This document shows, in pieces, positions 1-8,512 of a DNA stretch of 64,000 nt. The notes under the pieces were generated by a model. It saw nothing but the letters and a program-made list of their open reading frames with translations. It was not told the origin of the DNA and did not search any database. The position numbers and the translations under genes were made by a program. Source of the DNA: Peptococcaceae bacterium UBA5752 (GTDB taxonomy: Bacteria; Bacillota; Dehalobacteriia; UBA4068); assembly GCA_002419055.1 (NCBI GenBank), contig DIFI01000009.1:310001-374000 (forward strand), in the 5' to 3' direction. Position 1 is the first letter of the stretch. Each line of letters starts with the position of its first letter.

Positions 1-1
1 T

Positions 2-286
2 GAAAACGGAAAACTCAATCGTTCAATAATTGATTGCGGCGGTCAGGCATTGATCGTATCTCAGTTTACACTCTATGGCGATTGCCGCCGTGGCAATCGT
101 CCTGATTTTTTTACTGCAGCTGCACCCGATCAGGCGATGAATTTATACGAATATTATATAAAACAGCTGCATGCTTATGGTGTTTCTTTGCAAACAGGTG
201 TTTTTCAGGCAGATATGTTGGTTGATATTGCCAACGATGGGCCTGTAACAATAATTATTGAAAGTGATACTAAAAAAGGAGAATAA
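2..286 (+). CDS. dtd: D-aminoacyl-tRNA deacylase (3' part)
   Basis: Removes D-amino acids wrongly attached to tRNA, acting in the cytoplasm. The reading frame is open from base 2, so the start and about the first third to half of the usual ~150 residues lie outside the window. The visible part keeps the family's SQFTLYGD stretch and the GNRPDFFTAA segment, which corresponds to the G-x-RP-x-F motif, and ends in the usual hydrophobic strand (VTIIIESD). The stop is 2 bases from the next gene start, so the two are cotranscribed. In Bacillota dtd normally follows relA, which would then lie just upstream of the window. Identity is from motifs and neighbours. Confidence 0.93.
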   Translation, partial: ENGKLNRSIIDCGGQALIVSQFTLYGDCRRGNRPDFFTAAAPDQAMNLYEYYIKQLHAYGVSLQTGVFQADMLVDIANDGPVTIIIESDTKKGE

Positions 287-288
287 GC

Positions 289-900
289 ATGAGCAAATAT
301 CAAGTTGATCGTGTAGTAGTTGGTTCACTGTCAACCAATTGCTATTTTCTTGTATGTGAGGAAACTAAAAAAGGGGCAATTATTGATCCCGGTGCTTATC
401 CGTCACAAATTTGGAGAAAAGTAGAAGAAATGGGGTTTGATGTGGCAGTTGTCATCAATACCCATGGTCATGGCGACCATGTTGAAGAAAATAAATACAT
501 TGTCGAACGCAGCGGCGCGCCGCTGATGATTCATCAAGATGATTTATCTATGTTATCGGTCGGTATGACAGATGTCGTTGATGATGGCAAAAATCATAAA
601 ATTCTTAAAGATAGCGATATAATAGAAATCGGCCAATTAAAAGCAGAAGTTATCCATACACCCGGTCATACTCCCGGAGGTATTTGCCTTAAATGTGAAA
701 ATCTGTTGTTTACCGGTGATACACTCTTTAATCTCTCGGTTGGCCGTACGGACTTGCCCGGTGGAGATTATAAAGCTTTAATGAAATCTATTCATGAAAA
801 GATATTACCATTGGATGATAACTTAATAGTATTACCTGGGCATGGCCCGCATAGTGAGCTCGGCTATGAAAAAAACCATAATCCTTATCTGCGCCGATAG
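289..900 (+). CDS. MBL-fold hydrolase, glyoxalase II-like
   Basis: A 203-residue metallo-beta-lactamase-fold hydrolase of the YcbL/GloB-like group. The metal motif THGHGDH is near residues 59-65. The second histidine region (HTPGHTPGG), the bridging aspartate (FTGDTLF) and the final histidine (LPGHGP) follow in the family order. Length fits the short GloB-like enzymes that lack the C-terminal domain of true glyoxalase II, so hydroxyacylglutathione hydrolase activity is possible but not certain. It starts 2 bases after dtd, with AAAAAGGAG inside the end of dtd as ribosome binding site. The dtd-MBL-hisS-aspS order is a standard Bacillota translation-quality operon. Confidence 0.9.
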   Translation: MSKYQVDRVVVGSLSTNCYFLVCEETKKGAIIDPGAYPSQIWRKVEEMGFDVAVVINTHGHGDHVEENKYIVERSGAPLMIHQDDLSMLSVGMTDVVDDGKNHKILKDSDIIEIGQLKAEVIHTPGHTPGGICLKCENLLFTGDTLFNLSVGRTDLPGGDYKALMKSIHEKILPLDDNLIVLPGHGPHSELGYEKNHNPYLRR

Positions 901-960
901 ATTGACAAGAAACAGAAAATTGCATTATAATAGAATGAAATTTGCACGAGGAGGAAAAAT

Positions 961-2223
961 ATGGCGATAACGAGACCGCGCGGAACTAATGATTTTCTGC
1001 CGGAGGATACTAAGAGTTGGCAGGCGGTTGAAGCGATGCTGAGGCAAATTTGCAGAGAATTTGCTTTTGAAGAAATCCGCACGCCAATTTTTGAAGATAC
1101 AGATTTATTTATTCGCGGCGTTGGAAATACAACCGATATTGTTCAAAAAGAAATGTATACTTTTACGGACCGTGGAGAAAGGTCGTTGACATTGCGCCCG
1201 GAGAATACTGCTTCGGTTTGCCGTGCATATTTAGAAGACAAGCTCTATGGTCGTATTCAACCTGTTAAACTATATTATATGGGGCCGATGTTCCGTTACG
1301 AACGGCCGCAGGCCGGCCGTTTTAGACAGTTTCATCAGTTTGGTGTTGAGGTCATTGGTACGATTTCTCCCTATGCCGATGCGGAAATAATCTCATTGGC
1401 TTGGGAATTCTATAATCGTCTTGGTATCCGTAATCTCCGACTTTATCTTAATAGTGTCGGCTGTCCCAATTGCCGTCCCCGTTACCGCGAAGTATTGCAG
1501 GATTATTTCCGTCCTCATTTAGATCAGCTTTGCCCCTCTTGTCAGGAACGCTTCGAACGTAATCCGCTACGGATTCTCGATTGCAAGAGTGAGATCTGCC
1601 AAAACATTGGTAAAGAAGCGCCGCAGATCTTTGATAATTTGTGTGATTCGTGTGCCGATCATTTTGAGCAGGTCAAACGAATATTGGCTACCGCCGGTGT
1701 CGAGTATATGCTAAATCCACGCATGGTTAGAGGACTTGACTATTACACCAAGACGGCATTTGAAATTGTTGTTGAGAATATCGGCGCCCAAAGTGCAGTC
1801 TGTGGCGGTGGCCGTTATGATGGTTTGATTGAGGAACTCGGCGGTGAACCGACACCGTCGGTTGGCTTTGCGCTCGGTATGGAAAGGATCTTTTCCGCTC
1901 TAAAGGCACAGGGCGACGATATAGAGGTAGAAGATGACTGCAGCGTTTTTGTAATCAGTACTCCCGATAATGAGGAAACACGCAAGGCCGCATTTGCCCT
2001 TTGTTACGATTTGCGCCGCTTAGATATTAAAACAGAGCTTGATTATGATGGAAAAAGTATCAAGGCGCAGCTTAAAGCTGCAAATCGCATTAATGCCGAA
2101 TATACGGTAATCATCGGCAGTGAAGAATTGGCCGATGGTCAAGCGATAGTTAAATGCATGAAAGACGGCGAACAGATCAAATTACCGATTGCCGACGTTA
2201 AGCAATATTTATTAGAAAGATAA
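961..2223 (+). CDS. hisS: Histidine--tRNA ligase
   Basis: Class II aminoacyl-tRNA synthetase charging tRNA-His with histidine. The 420-residue length is typical of bacterial HisRS. It opens with RPRGTNDFLP, has motif 2 (MFRYERPQAGRFRQFHQFGVE), the histidine-specific VRGLDYYTKTAFEI block, motif 3 in GFALGMER, and a C-terminal anticodon-binding domain (VFVIS to the end). The Cys-rich insert around residues 167-220 (CPNC, CPSC, CDSC) is common in the family. The ATG is preceded by GAGGAGG, about 7 bases away. No T-box leader fits in the 60-base gap upstream. aspS follows after 35 bases, so the pair is probably one transcript. Confidence 0.97.
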   Translation: MAITRPRGTNDFLPEDTKSWQAVEAMLRQICREFAFEEIRTPIFEDTDLFIRGVGNTTDIVQKEMYTFTDRGERSLTLRPENTASVCRAYLEDKLYGRIQPVKLYYMGPMFRYERPQAGRFRQFHQFGVEVIGTISPYADAEIISLAWEFYNRLGIRNLRLYLNSVGCPNCRPRYREVLQDYFRPHLDQLCPSCQERFERNPLRILDCKSEICQNIGKEAPQIFDNLCDSCADHFEQVKRILATAGVEYMLNPRMVRGLDYYTKTAFEIVVENIGAQSAVCGGGRYDGLIEELGGEPTPSVGFALGMERIFSALKAQGDDIEVEDDCSVFVISTPDNEETRKAAFALCYDLRRLDIKTELDYDGKSIKAQLKAANRINAEYTVIIGSEELADGQAIVKCMKDGEQIKLPIADVKQYLLER

Positions 2224-2258
2224 TAATATTATAATTTAATAAAGGAGCAGTATTTGAG

Positions 2259-4025
2259 ATGAAGAGAAATCATTATTGCGGTAATCTTAGCGCCGCTGAT
2301 ATTGGCAAAGAAGTGGTCTTGGCCGGATGGGTACAACGCCGGCGCGATCATGGCGGTTTGATCTTTATTGATCTGCGTGACAGATATGGTTTGGTGCAAA
2401 TAGTTTATAGCCCGGATACCGATAATCAATCTTTTGCCATAGCGGAGAACGTGCGTAATGAATATGTGCTGGCAGCCCGTGGCAAGGTGCGTCCACGGCC
2501 CGAAGGCACCGTCAACACTAATTTATTCAGCGGCGAAATAGAAGTAGAAGGAATAGAGCTGGAGATACTCAATAAATCGAAAACACCGCCGTTCTATATC
2601 GAAGACGGCGTCAGCGTCGATGAATTGGTACGGCTCAAATACCGTTATCTTGATTTAAGACGTCCGGAAATGCGCGATGCCTTGATACTGCGCCATAAGA
2701 CGACAACAGCTATGCGCAGCTTCCTTGATCAGGCAGGATTTCTGGAAATTGAAACGCCGATTTTGTGCAAAAGCTCCCCCGAAGGCGCCCGTGATTATTT
2801 GGTGCCATCTCGTGTTCACCCCGGTGATTTTTTTGCTTTGCCGCAATCGCCGCAGTTATTTAAACAAATTCTCATGGTAAGCGGCATGGATAAATATTTC
2901 CAAATTGCTCGCTGCTTTAGAGATGAGGATTTGCGTGCTGACCGCCAGCCGGAATTTACCCAGCTTGATATGGAAATGTCTTTTGTCGATGAAGAGGACA
3001 TTCGCGCTTTGACGGAGCAATTGCTGGCCTATGTTTTTAAAGAAACATTGGGTAGAGAAATTGCCACACCGTTCCCGGTGCTTGATTATCAGGATGCTAT
3101 CAGCCGTTTTGGTTCCGATAAACCCGATATGCGTTTTGCCATAGAAATCAAAGATATTGCCGATATCGCGGTTAACAGTGAATTTAAAGTCTTTGCATCA
3201 GTGGCGGCAAAAGGCGGTTGGGTTCGCGGTATCAACGCCAAAGGCTGCGCTAGGTATTCGCGGCGCGAGATTGATGCGTTGACCGAATATGTAGCTATTT
3301 ATGGTGCCAAAGGATTGGCATATATCTATGTGGAGGAAACGGGTCTGCGGTCGCCGATCAGTAAATTCTTTACCGAAGATCAACTGGCTGAAATCGTAGA
3401 GCGGATGGAAGGCCGTGCCGGCGATTTACTGTTATTTGTTGCTGCAGATAAAGCAATTGCCGCTGATAGCCTTGGCCATTTGCGTTTAGAGATTGCCCGT
3501 AAAGAAAATTTAATTGACTCGGCTGAACTCAATTTCCTTTGGGTAAACAAATTCCCGCTGCTTGAATACGACATTGAGGAAAAGAGATGGAAAGCGGTGC
3601 ATCATCCTTTTACTTCTCCCTGTGAAGAAGATAAAGCTACCTTTGGCACCAATCCCGGTGAAGCCCGCGCCAATGCTTATGATGTGATTTTAAACGGTGT
3701 AGAATTGGGTGGCGGCAGCATCCGTATTCACGAGAGAGATATTCAGGAAAGGTTATTTGCTATAATTGGACATTCGGAAGAAGAAAGCCGCGATAAATTT
3801 GGCTATTTGCTTGATGCTTTTGAATATGGCACACCGCCCCATGGCGGCATCGCCTTTGGTCTTGACCGCATGATTATGTTGATGGCAAATAAAGATAGTA
3901 TTCGCGATGTCATCGCCTTTCCTAAGACTCAGAGCGCTTCCGATATGATGACTCAATCACCGTCTGGGGTTTCCGACCGCCAATTACAGGAATTGCATAT
4001 TGATATTATAAAACAAAAAAATTGA
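2259..4025 (+). CDS. aspS: Aspartate--tRNA ligase
   Basis: Class II synthetase for tRNA-Asp (possibly non-discriminating for tRNA-Asn), 588 residues, the usual bacterial size. The order is an N-terminal OB-fold anticodon domain (VVLAGWVQRRRDHGGLIFIDLRD), motif 1 and catalytic core with the QSPQLFKQ and RCFRDEDLRADRQPEFTQLD motifs, the bacterial GAD insertion domain (about residues 300-420), and motif 3 (GIAFGLDRMIM) near the C-terminus. Start ATG at 2259 has AAAGGAGCAG about 15 bases upstream, slightly far; no better in-frame start is visible before the conserved N-terminus. Last gene of the dtd-hisS-aspS run. Confidence 0.97.
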   Translation: MKRNHYCGNLSAADIGKEVVLAGWVQRRRDHGGLIFIDLRDRYGLVQIVYSPDTDNQSFAIAENVRNEYVLAARGKVRPRPEGTVNTNLFSGEIEVEGIELEILNKSKTPPFYIEDGVSVDELVRLKYRYLDLRRPEMRDALILRHKTTTAMRSFLDQAGFLEIETPILCKSSPEGARDYLVPSRVHPGDFFALPQSPQLFKQILMVSGMDKYFQIARCFRDEDLRADRQPEFTQLDMEMSFVDEEDIRALTEQLLAYVFKETLGREIATPFPVLDYQDAISRFGSDKPDMRFAIEIKDIADIAVNSEFKVFASVAAKGGWVRGINAKGCARYSRREIDALTEYVAIYGAKGLAYIYVEETGLRSPISKFFTEDQLAEIVERMEGRAGDLLLFVAADKAIAADSLGHLRLEIARKENLIDSAELNFLWVNKFPLLEYDIEEKRWKAVHHPFTSPCEEDKATFGTNPGEARANAYDVILNGVELGGGSIRIHERDIQERLFAIIGHSEEESRDKFGYLLDAFEYGTPPHGGIAFGLDRMIMLMANKDSIRDVIAFPKTQSASDMMTQSPSGVSDRQLQELHIDIIKQKN

Positions 4026-4054
4026 AAAAAGACTATAATGTCAGATTATTACAG

Positions 4055-4083
4055 TTGAGTTTAAACGGCGACAATGATATAAT
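4055..4083 (+). promoter_or_regulatory. Sigma-70/A-type promoter of the 6S RNA gene
   Basis: TTGAGT (4055-4060) and TATAAT (4078-4083) are separated by exactly 17 bases. The predicted start near 4090 lies just before the 6S RNA closing stem. Seen directly in the sequence; function inferred from position and consensus. Confidence 0.8.
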
Positions 4084-4089
4084 TTTATC

Positions 4090-4297
4090 GAAGAGAGCAT
4101 AAAACTAAATACCCTGCGCTGTGCGTGTAATTGTCCGCGCGTTTTGACCCAACACCTTTTAAATGGGAATCTGTCTCCGTTGGTGGCCGGTATGCCTCCT
4201 TTGTTAGAGGACATCGAAAGCCAATGGGAGGAATCCCACCTGCAAATAGCAGGTTTCAAAACAGTGGACTTCACGGCAGAGCGGGGTTTTGTATTAT
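4090..4297 (+). ncRNA. ssrS: 6S RNA
   Basis: 6S RNA binds the housekeeping sigma RNA polymerase holoenzyme and mimics an open promoter. The 5' segment at 4111-4126 (CCCTGCGCTG, then CGTG) pairs with the 3' segment at 4272-4286 (CACGGCAGAGCGGGG) through CGTG/CACG, CTG/CAG, GC/GC and CCC/GGG, with single-base interruptions. That is the characteristic closing stem of 6S RNA, and the ~200-nt length fits. Internal complementary arms such as GGGAATC...GGAATCCC support a long rod with a central bubble. A good promoter sits just upstream. The DNA also reads as an open frame into pyrF, but codon content and the RNA pairing argue this part is not protein. Ends are approximate. Confidence 0.85.
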
Positions 4298-4317
4298 CTT
4301 TTTGGGGAGGATCGAAT

Positions 4318-5049
4318 ATGAACAATAAGTTAGCTGAGATGCGTTCAAGATTAATCGTGGCGCTTGATGTTTCTGACAGGAATGATGCATTGAAATTGGT
4401 TGAACAGCTTAGTCCGGAAGTTGGTGCTTTCAAAGTAGGAATGCAATTATACAATAGTACCGGACCTGCTATAGTAAAGGATATACAAGATGCAGGCGGC
4501 AATGTTTTTATAGATTTAAAATTTCATGATATACCCAATACTGTAGGACAAGCAGCAAGGGTAATGTCTCGCAAAGGCGCCTTTATGTACACTGTCCACG
4601 CCGGTGGCGGCTCTAAGATGCTTCAAGCAGCCGCGGATAGCGCTGCGGAAGAAGCAAAATACTTTGCAGCGCCTCGGCCTTTATCACTAGCCGTTACTGT
4701 GCTGACCAGCCTTTCGCAGGAAGAGCTTAGTCAAGAGTTGGCGATAAACCGTTCTGTTGCCGAACATGTGGTTGCTTTGGCAAAAATGGCTAAAGCGTCC
4801 GGAATTGATGGTGTTGTCTGTTCGCCGCAAGAGCTGGATATGGTGCGCGCTGCTTGTGGCGATGACTTTTTGATCGTTACTCCCGGCGTCAGGCCTCGTT
4901 GGGCGGCCGTCAATGACCAAAAGCGGATAATGACTCCCAAAGAAGCCATCGCAAGAGGCGCAAGTTACATAGTTGTAGGTCGGCCAATCCTGAAAGCTGA
5001 ATCTCCGGTAGAGGCTGCTCGCAAAATTGTTACCGAAATGGCAGAATAG
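4318..5049 (+). CDS. pyrF: Orotidine 5'-phosphate decarboxylase
   Basis: Decarboxylates OMP to UMP, the last step of de novo pyrimidine synthesis. 243 residues, close to the family norm. It begins LIVALDVSD and carries the catalytic DLKFHDIPNTV motif (Asp-x-Lys-x-x-Asp), TVHAGGG, and the C-terminal phosphate-binding VTPGVRP and IVVGRPI segments. The start at 4318 follows GGGGAGG by 7 bases. An upstream in-frame ATG at 4144 lies inside the 6S RNA and would add 58 non-homologous residues, so it is rejected. No other pyr genes are nearby, so pyrF is detached from a pyrimidine operon and may be partly read from the 6S promoter. Confidence 0.96.
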   Translation: MNNKLAEMRSRLIVALDVSDRNDALKLVEQLSPEVGAFKVGMQLYNSTGPAIVKDIQDAGGNVFIDLKFHDIPNTVGQAARVMSRKGAFMYTVHAGGGSKMLQAAADSAAEEAKYFAAPRPLSLAVTVLTSLSQEELSQELAINRSVAEHVVALAKMAKASGIDGVVCSPQELDMVRAACGDDFLIVTPGVRPRWAAVNDQKRIMTPKEAIARGASYIVVGRPILKAESPVEAARKIVTEMAE

Positions 5050-5064
5050 TAATAATTTAGATTA

Positions 5065-5098
5065 TAAAAAAACGAAACGCTAAAGCGTTTCGTTTTTT
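5065..5098. terminator. Bidirectional terminator between pyrF and rqcH
   Basis: Arms ACGAAACGC (5072-5080) and GCGTTTCGT (5085-5093) with a TAAA loop, A-tract before and T-tract after, so it can act on both strands. Its right arm encodes the last codons of rqcH. Confidence 0.85.
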
Positions 5099-6840
5099 GT
5101 TTGGGGATTGATAGGTTCGACATAGAGCGTTTTTTGTTGGAAGTAGATTACCATTCCAGGCTTGGCGCCGTTTGGTTTCTTTACTTGTCCTGCTAAAGTG
5201 TAGTCCACGGGCACATTACTACCGGACTGCGCTTTGCTGAACCAAGCGGCATAGCTTGCAGCTTGCCAGATCGTTGTTAATGGCACTTCCCGGCCCTCAC
5301 ACTTGATTATGACATGACTTCCGGGTATCTTCTGGGTGTGCAGCCAAATATCGCTGTCAGCGGCTTGTTTGAGTGTTAGATGATCGTTTTGTTTGTTATT
5401 GCGACCAATTAATATGGTAAATCCGTCTTGAGACAGAAATTGACGTGGCGGCAACTGTTGGCTAGGGACTTTTTTGGCTTTGTTTGACTTGTTACGGATA
5501 TTAAATAAGCTGTTTAATTCATCTTCGATTGGCGCCAGCTCTTCAATACTGCTGCTGTCGTCGATTGATTGGGCAATGCTGAGAAGGTATGATAGCAGTT
5601 GATTATCTTCGCATAATTGTAGTGTGATAATAGCATTAGCCTTTTTACACTTGCCGCAGCGGTAATAGTAATGTTTGATATTATCCTGTGGCGATAGTGA
5701 CGGGTCAAGAGGTATGGTAAGCGAACTCCCCGGAACAAACAGATCCTCCAGCGTTATTTCTGGCATGCCTTTACGCAAATAATATAGGTTAGCTGCCAGC
5801 AAATTCCCGTATTTTTGGTAATTTTCTCCTGCTTCGCTGGCGGCCAGCTCTGCTTCTTTGCTGGCAATCTTCTTCTGCAATCGGCTGAGGTGTTTTTGCA
5901 GGGCTTTGCTTAACTCTCTTTTGGCTTTTTCAAATAGTTGTTGGTGTTCTAATACAGAATAAAATTCATCTATTGCTTCATTTATCGAAGTAAACGGTTT
6001 TTGTTGCATGCCTTGCCAAGATGCTAAAGGGAAGGCGGCGAAATCAATTGGCACTCCATCGTTATATAATATTGTTGGTGAAAAATCATTAGTATCAAAG
6101 CGACGAGCGAGATTTTGCAGGCAGTTGATTATATGGCTGATTTCATATTGACCAAGTTGGCCTAAGCTGATTTCCGGTTCAAGACCGGCCTCAATTATTA
6201 GATTACCTGCCAATAAAGGAGAAAGTCCGGCAATATTCTTTTTGAGAGCAAGAGCAACCGGTTGATCCAGCGATACTTTGTCATCAGCAAATAAAATATC
6301 TGAAAGCTGTTCTTCGCTAACTGCGGGAAATACCCGTAGTTGCGGGGGTGGGGGAATATAAGGAATACCCGGCAATACCTCGCGATAACGTGAGAGGTTG
6401 CTGTTATAGTGGCGTATACCGTCGATAATTATTCCTTCATCGTTTACTAGAATGATATTGCTGTGTTTGCCCATTATCTCGATAATCAGCCGACAAATAG
6501 TACTATCTCCCAAATCATTACGGCAACGTAAATGTAATTCGGCAACGCGTTCGTACGGTGTTTGGACGGCATCTAATATCGTTGAGCCTTCTAACCATTT
6601 ACGGGCAACCATACAAAAAAGCGGCGGTTGCTGAGGATTGTCTTTAGAAGATTCCGTCAGATTTAGTCTGCCGTTTTGCGGGTGAGAACAAAGCAATAAT
6701 TTACCATTGTTTTGGGAATTATGGTAGCGGATGATCAATGTATGGCGGTCGCTCTGCGATATTTTATTGATTTTGGCGCCAATTATTTGCGGACGCATTT
6801 CAAACAGGGAATTGGCAAGGACAAAGCAATCGAAAGCCAT
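5080..6840 (-). CDS. rqcH: Rqc2/RqcH-type ribosome quality control protein (NFACT family)
   Basis: RqcH binds obstructed 50S subunits and adds C-terminal alanine tails to stalled chains; older annotation calls it fibronectin-binding protein FbpA. 586 residues, full length. The N-terminal NFACT-N domain starts at MAFDCFVLANS and includes LHLRCRNDLGDSTICRLI and IEIMGKHSNIILV. A coiled-coil segment with helix-hairpin-helix character lies around residues 290-350 (KAKRELSKALQKHLSRLQKKIASKEAEL). The C-terminal NFACT-R domain has ILIGRNNKQNDHLTLK, DIWLHTQKIPGSHVII and PVDYTLAGQVKKPNGAKPGMVIY. GGAGG precedes the ATG. It is transcribed divergently from yicC. Confidence 0.93.
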   Translation of the reverse strand: MAFDCFVLANSLFEMRPQIIGAKINKISQSDRHTLIIRYHNSQNNGKLLLCSHPQNGRLNLTESSKDNPQQPPLFCMVARKWLEGSTILDAVQTPYERVAELHLRCRNDLGDSTICRLIIEIMGKHSNIILVNDEGIIIDGIRHYNSNLSRYREVLPGIPYIPPPPQLRVFPAVSEEQLSDILFADDKVSLDQPVALALKKNIAGLSPLLAGNLIIEAGLEPEISLGQLGQYEISHIINCLQNLARRFDTNDFSPTILYNDGVPIDFAAFPLASWQGMQQKPFTSINEAIDEFYSVLEHQQLFEKAKRELSKALQKHLSRLQKKIASKEAELAASEAGENYQKYGNLLAANLYYLRKGMPEITLEDLFVPGSSLTIPLDPSLSPQDNIKHYYYRCGKCKKANAIITLQLCEDNQLLSYLLSIAQSIDDSSSIEELAPIEDELNSLFNIRNKSNKAKKVPSQQLPPRQFLSQDGFTILIGRNNKQNDHLTLKQAADSDIWLHTQKIPGSHVIIKCEGREVPLTTIWQAASYAAWFSKAQSGSNVPVDYTLAGQVKKPNGAKPGMVIYFQQKTLYVEPINPQTKNETL

Positions 6841-7014
6841 TTTTCCTCCATAAAATAAAAATTATTGTATAAAAAAGCGTTATTGATATAAAAATATCTG
6901 CAAAAAACAAAAAAGTCAAGAAAAAACCGCTGTAAAAAGAGGATTTTTCATTGAGAAGTAGAAAATTATTCAAAAAATGTTATGCAATCAGTGAAAAAGG
7001 GAAGGTATACGGCT

Positions 7015-7893
7015 TTGGTTAAAAGTATGACCGGATATGGTCGGGGGGATGTCAGCAGCGAGAAATATCGAATTATTGCTGAAATGAAATCCGTAAACCA
7101 TCGTTTTTTAGAAGTATCAACACGTCTTCCGCGCCAGTTAAATGGTTTAGATGACCAAGTCAAACGCCTTATACAGCAAAGGATTAGCCGAGGTAAAATC
7201 GATGTCTATATCTCTATGGAACAGATTTCATCTCTTGGTAGTGTAGTAAATGTTGACAGCGAGCTAGCGCTTTTGTATTGTAACGGATTGCGAGAAGCTG
7301 CTAAGCTTTGTGATATAAATCAAAACATTGCATTAAGTACTTTGGTAGCATTGCCGGGCATTGTGACATTAACCAAAGCCGATGACGATTTAGAAGAATT
7401 AACCGTCCTTGTTAACGATTCGGTTGAACAAGCATTATCTGCATTTGTAGCGATGCGTCAGCGCGAAGGTGAAGGATTGGCAATAGATTTGAGTAAGCGT
7501 ATTGCCGGGTTAAAATCGATGTTTGAAAAAGTATCAGTTGAAGCTCCTATTATAGTTGATGAGTATCGGATTGCTTTACAGACGCGAATTATTGAAATGC
7601 TGGGAGCAATTGAAGTAGATCCGGCCCGGTTGGCCGCTGAAGTTGCTTTCTATGCTGATAAGAGTGATATTACTGAGGAGTTAATCCGCCTTAAATCACA
7701 TTTTGAGCAGTTCGGAAATATATTAGATGCATCTGATACTGTGGGGCGGAAGTTAGAATTCCTGGTGCAGGAAATTAACCGCGAAGTTAATACTATTGGT
7801 TCCAAGTCCAACTCTCTTCTGATCAGTCGAATTGTGATTGATGCCAAAAGCGAATTGGAAAAAATAAGAGAACAGATCCAGAATATCGAATAA
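7015..7893 (+). CDS. YicC family endoribonuclease-like protein
   Basis: YicC/YloC family (YicC_N followed by DUF1732), linked in other bacteria to RNA decay. The protein begins VKSMTGYGRG, the family's N-terminal signature, and ends with the conserved VQEINREVNTIGSKS and ISRIVIDAKSELEKIREQIQNIE block. The TTG at 7015 is chosen because AAAGGGAAGG lies 9 bases upstream and the protein then begins like its relatives (M-V/I-K-SMTGYGR). An ATG at 6982 would add 11 residues but has no ribosome binding site. This is the first gene of a block running to metK, the normal Bacillota context. Confidence 0.93.
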   Translation: MVKSMTGYGRGDVSSEKYRIIAEMKSVNHRFLEVSTRLPRQLNGLDDQVKRLIQQRISRGKIDVYISMEQISSLGSVVNVDSELALLYCNGLREAAKLCDINQNIALSTLVALPGIVTLTKADDDLEELTVLVNDSVEQALSAFVAMRQREGEGLAIDLSKRIAGLKSMFEKVSVEAPIIVDEYRIALQTRIIEMLGAIEVDPARLAAEVAFYADKSDITEELIRLKSHFEQFGNILDASDTVGRKLEFLVQEINREVNTIGSKSNSLLISRIVIDAKSELEKIREQIQNIE

Positions 7894-7911
7894 ATTTGGA
7901 GGTGTAATGTT

Positions 7912-8220
7912 ATGGCGATTCCGAAGTTATCCCCTGAAGAAAGAAAACAGGCTTTGCAAAAGGCGCAACAAATTCGTAGTCAACGCATGGAAGTCCGTAA
8001 AGAATTAAAGGCTGGTAAGCTTGCTCTGGCTGATATTCTGAATAATGACGGCAATGAAATTTATGCAAAGATGCGGGTAAAATATTTACTCGAATCACTA
8101 CCTCAAGTTGGCAAAATTACTGCGCTAAAAGTTATGGAAGAGATTGGTATCGATGATGCTCGCCGGGTTCAGGGTTTGGGCAGCAGACAAAAAGCTCAGC
8201 TTTTGGAACGCCTATCTTAA
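7912..8220 (+). CDS. mihF: Integration host factor, mycobacterial/actinobacterial type
   Basis: 102 residues resembling mIHF, a nucleoid protein with an S13-like helix-two-turn-helix fold, unrelated to the HU/IHF family. The basic helical N-terminus (SPEERKQALQKAQQIRSQRMEVRKELKAGK) precedes the DNA-binding core LLESLPQVGKITALKVMEEIGI, with the LPGVG-like LPQVGK turn, and DDARRVQGLGSRQKAQLLE. GGAGGT sits 8 bases before the ATG. Immediate neighbours are yicC and remA-gmk. In Actinobacteria mihF also precedes gmk, so the adjacency is conserved even though remA is present here. Assignment is by motif; the DNA-binding role is inferred. Confidence 0.85.
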   Translation: MAIPKLSPEERKQALQKAQQIRSQRMEVRKELKAGKLALADILNNDGNEIYAKMRVKYLLESLPQVGKITALKVMEEIGIDDARRVQGLGSRQKAQLLERLS

Positions 8221-8246
8221 TCTTTACGCGTATTTTGGAGTAGATG

Positions 8247-8495
8247 ATGCCTATACATTTGCTCAATATCGGTTTTGGTAACATCATTTCTGCCGATCGG
8301 ATTGTTGCTATTGTTAGCTGTGATTCTGCGCCGGTCAAGCGGATTATTCAGGATGCCCGCGAATCGGGGTGTCTGATTGATGCTACTTGCGGCAGAAGAA
8401 CACGGGCTGCGGTAATTATGGACAGTCGGCAGGTTATTTTATCGGCCATCCAGCCGGAGACTATTGCCAGCCGTTTGATTGATGTTACCGAATAA
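8247..8495 (+). CDS. remA: RemA-like DNA-binding regulator (DUF370)
   Basis: RemA in Bacillus activates biofilm matrix and osmoprotection operons as a ring-like DNA-binding protein. The product, about 82 residues, has the family signature HLLNIGFGNIISADRIVAIV, then APVKRIIQDARESGCLIDATCGRRTRAVI-like text and VILSAIQPETIASRL. Of the paired ATG codons at 8244 and 8247, the second has better spacing (6 bases) from GGAG at 8237-8240. It lies between mihF and gmk, the standard remA position in Bacillota. The biofilm role is known from Bacillus and cannot be read from this sequence. Confidence 0.93.
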   Translation: MPIHLLNIGFGNIISADRIVAIVSCDSAPVKRIIQDARESGCLIDATCGRRTRAAVIMDSRQVILSAIQPETIASRLIDVTE

Positions 8496-8512
8496 TTTGC
8501 TTGTGAACGGGT

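Noticed and set aside
900..960. T-box leader before hisS
   Set aside because: The 60-base gap is too short for a T-box and has no T-box consensus.
4144..4317. 58-codon N-terminal extension of pyrF
   Set aside because: Overlaps the 6S RNA gene, has no homology-like content, and a strong ribosome binding site marks the later ATG.
4041..4502. 153-residue open frame on the - strand
   Set aside because: Antisense to the 6S RNA and pyrF, with no ribosome binding site or recognisable motif.
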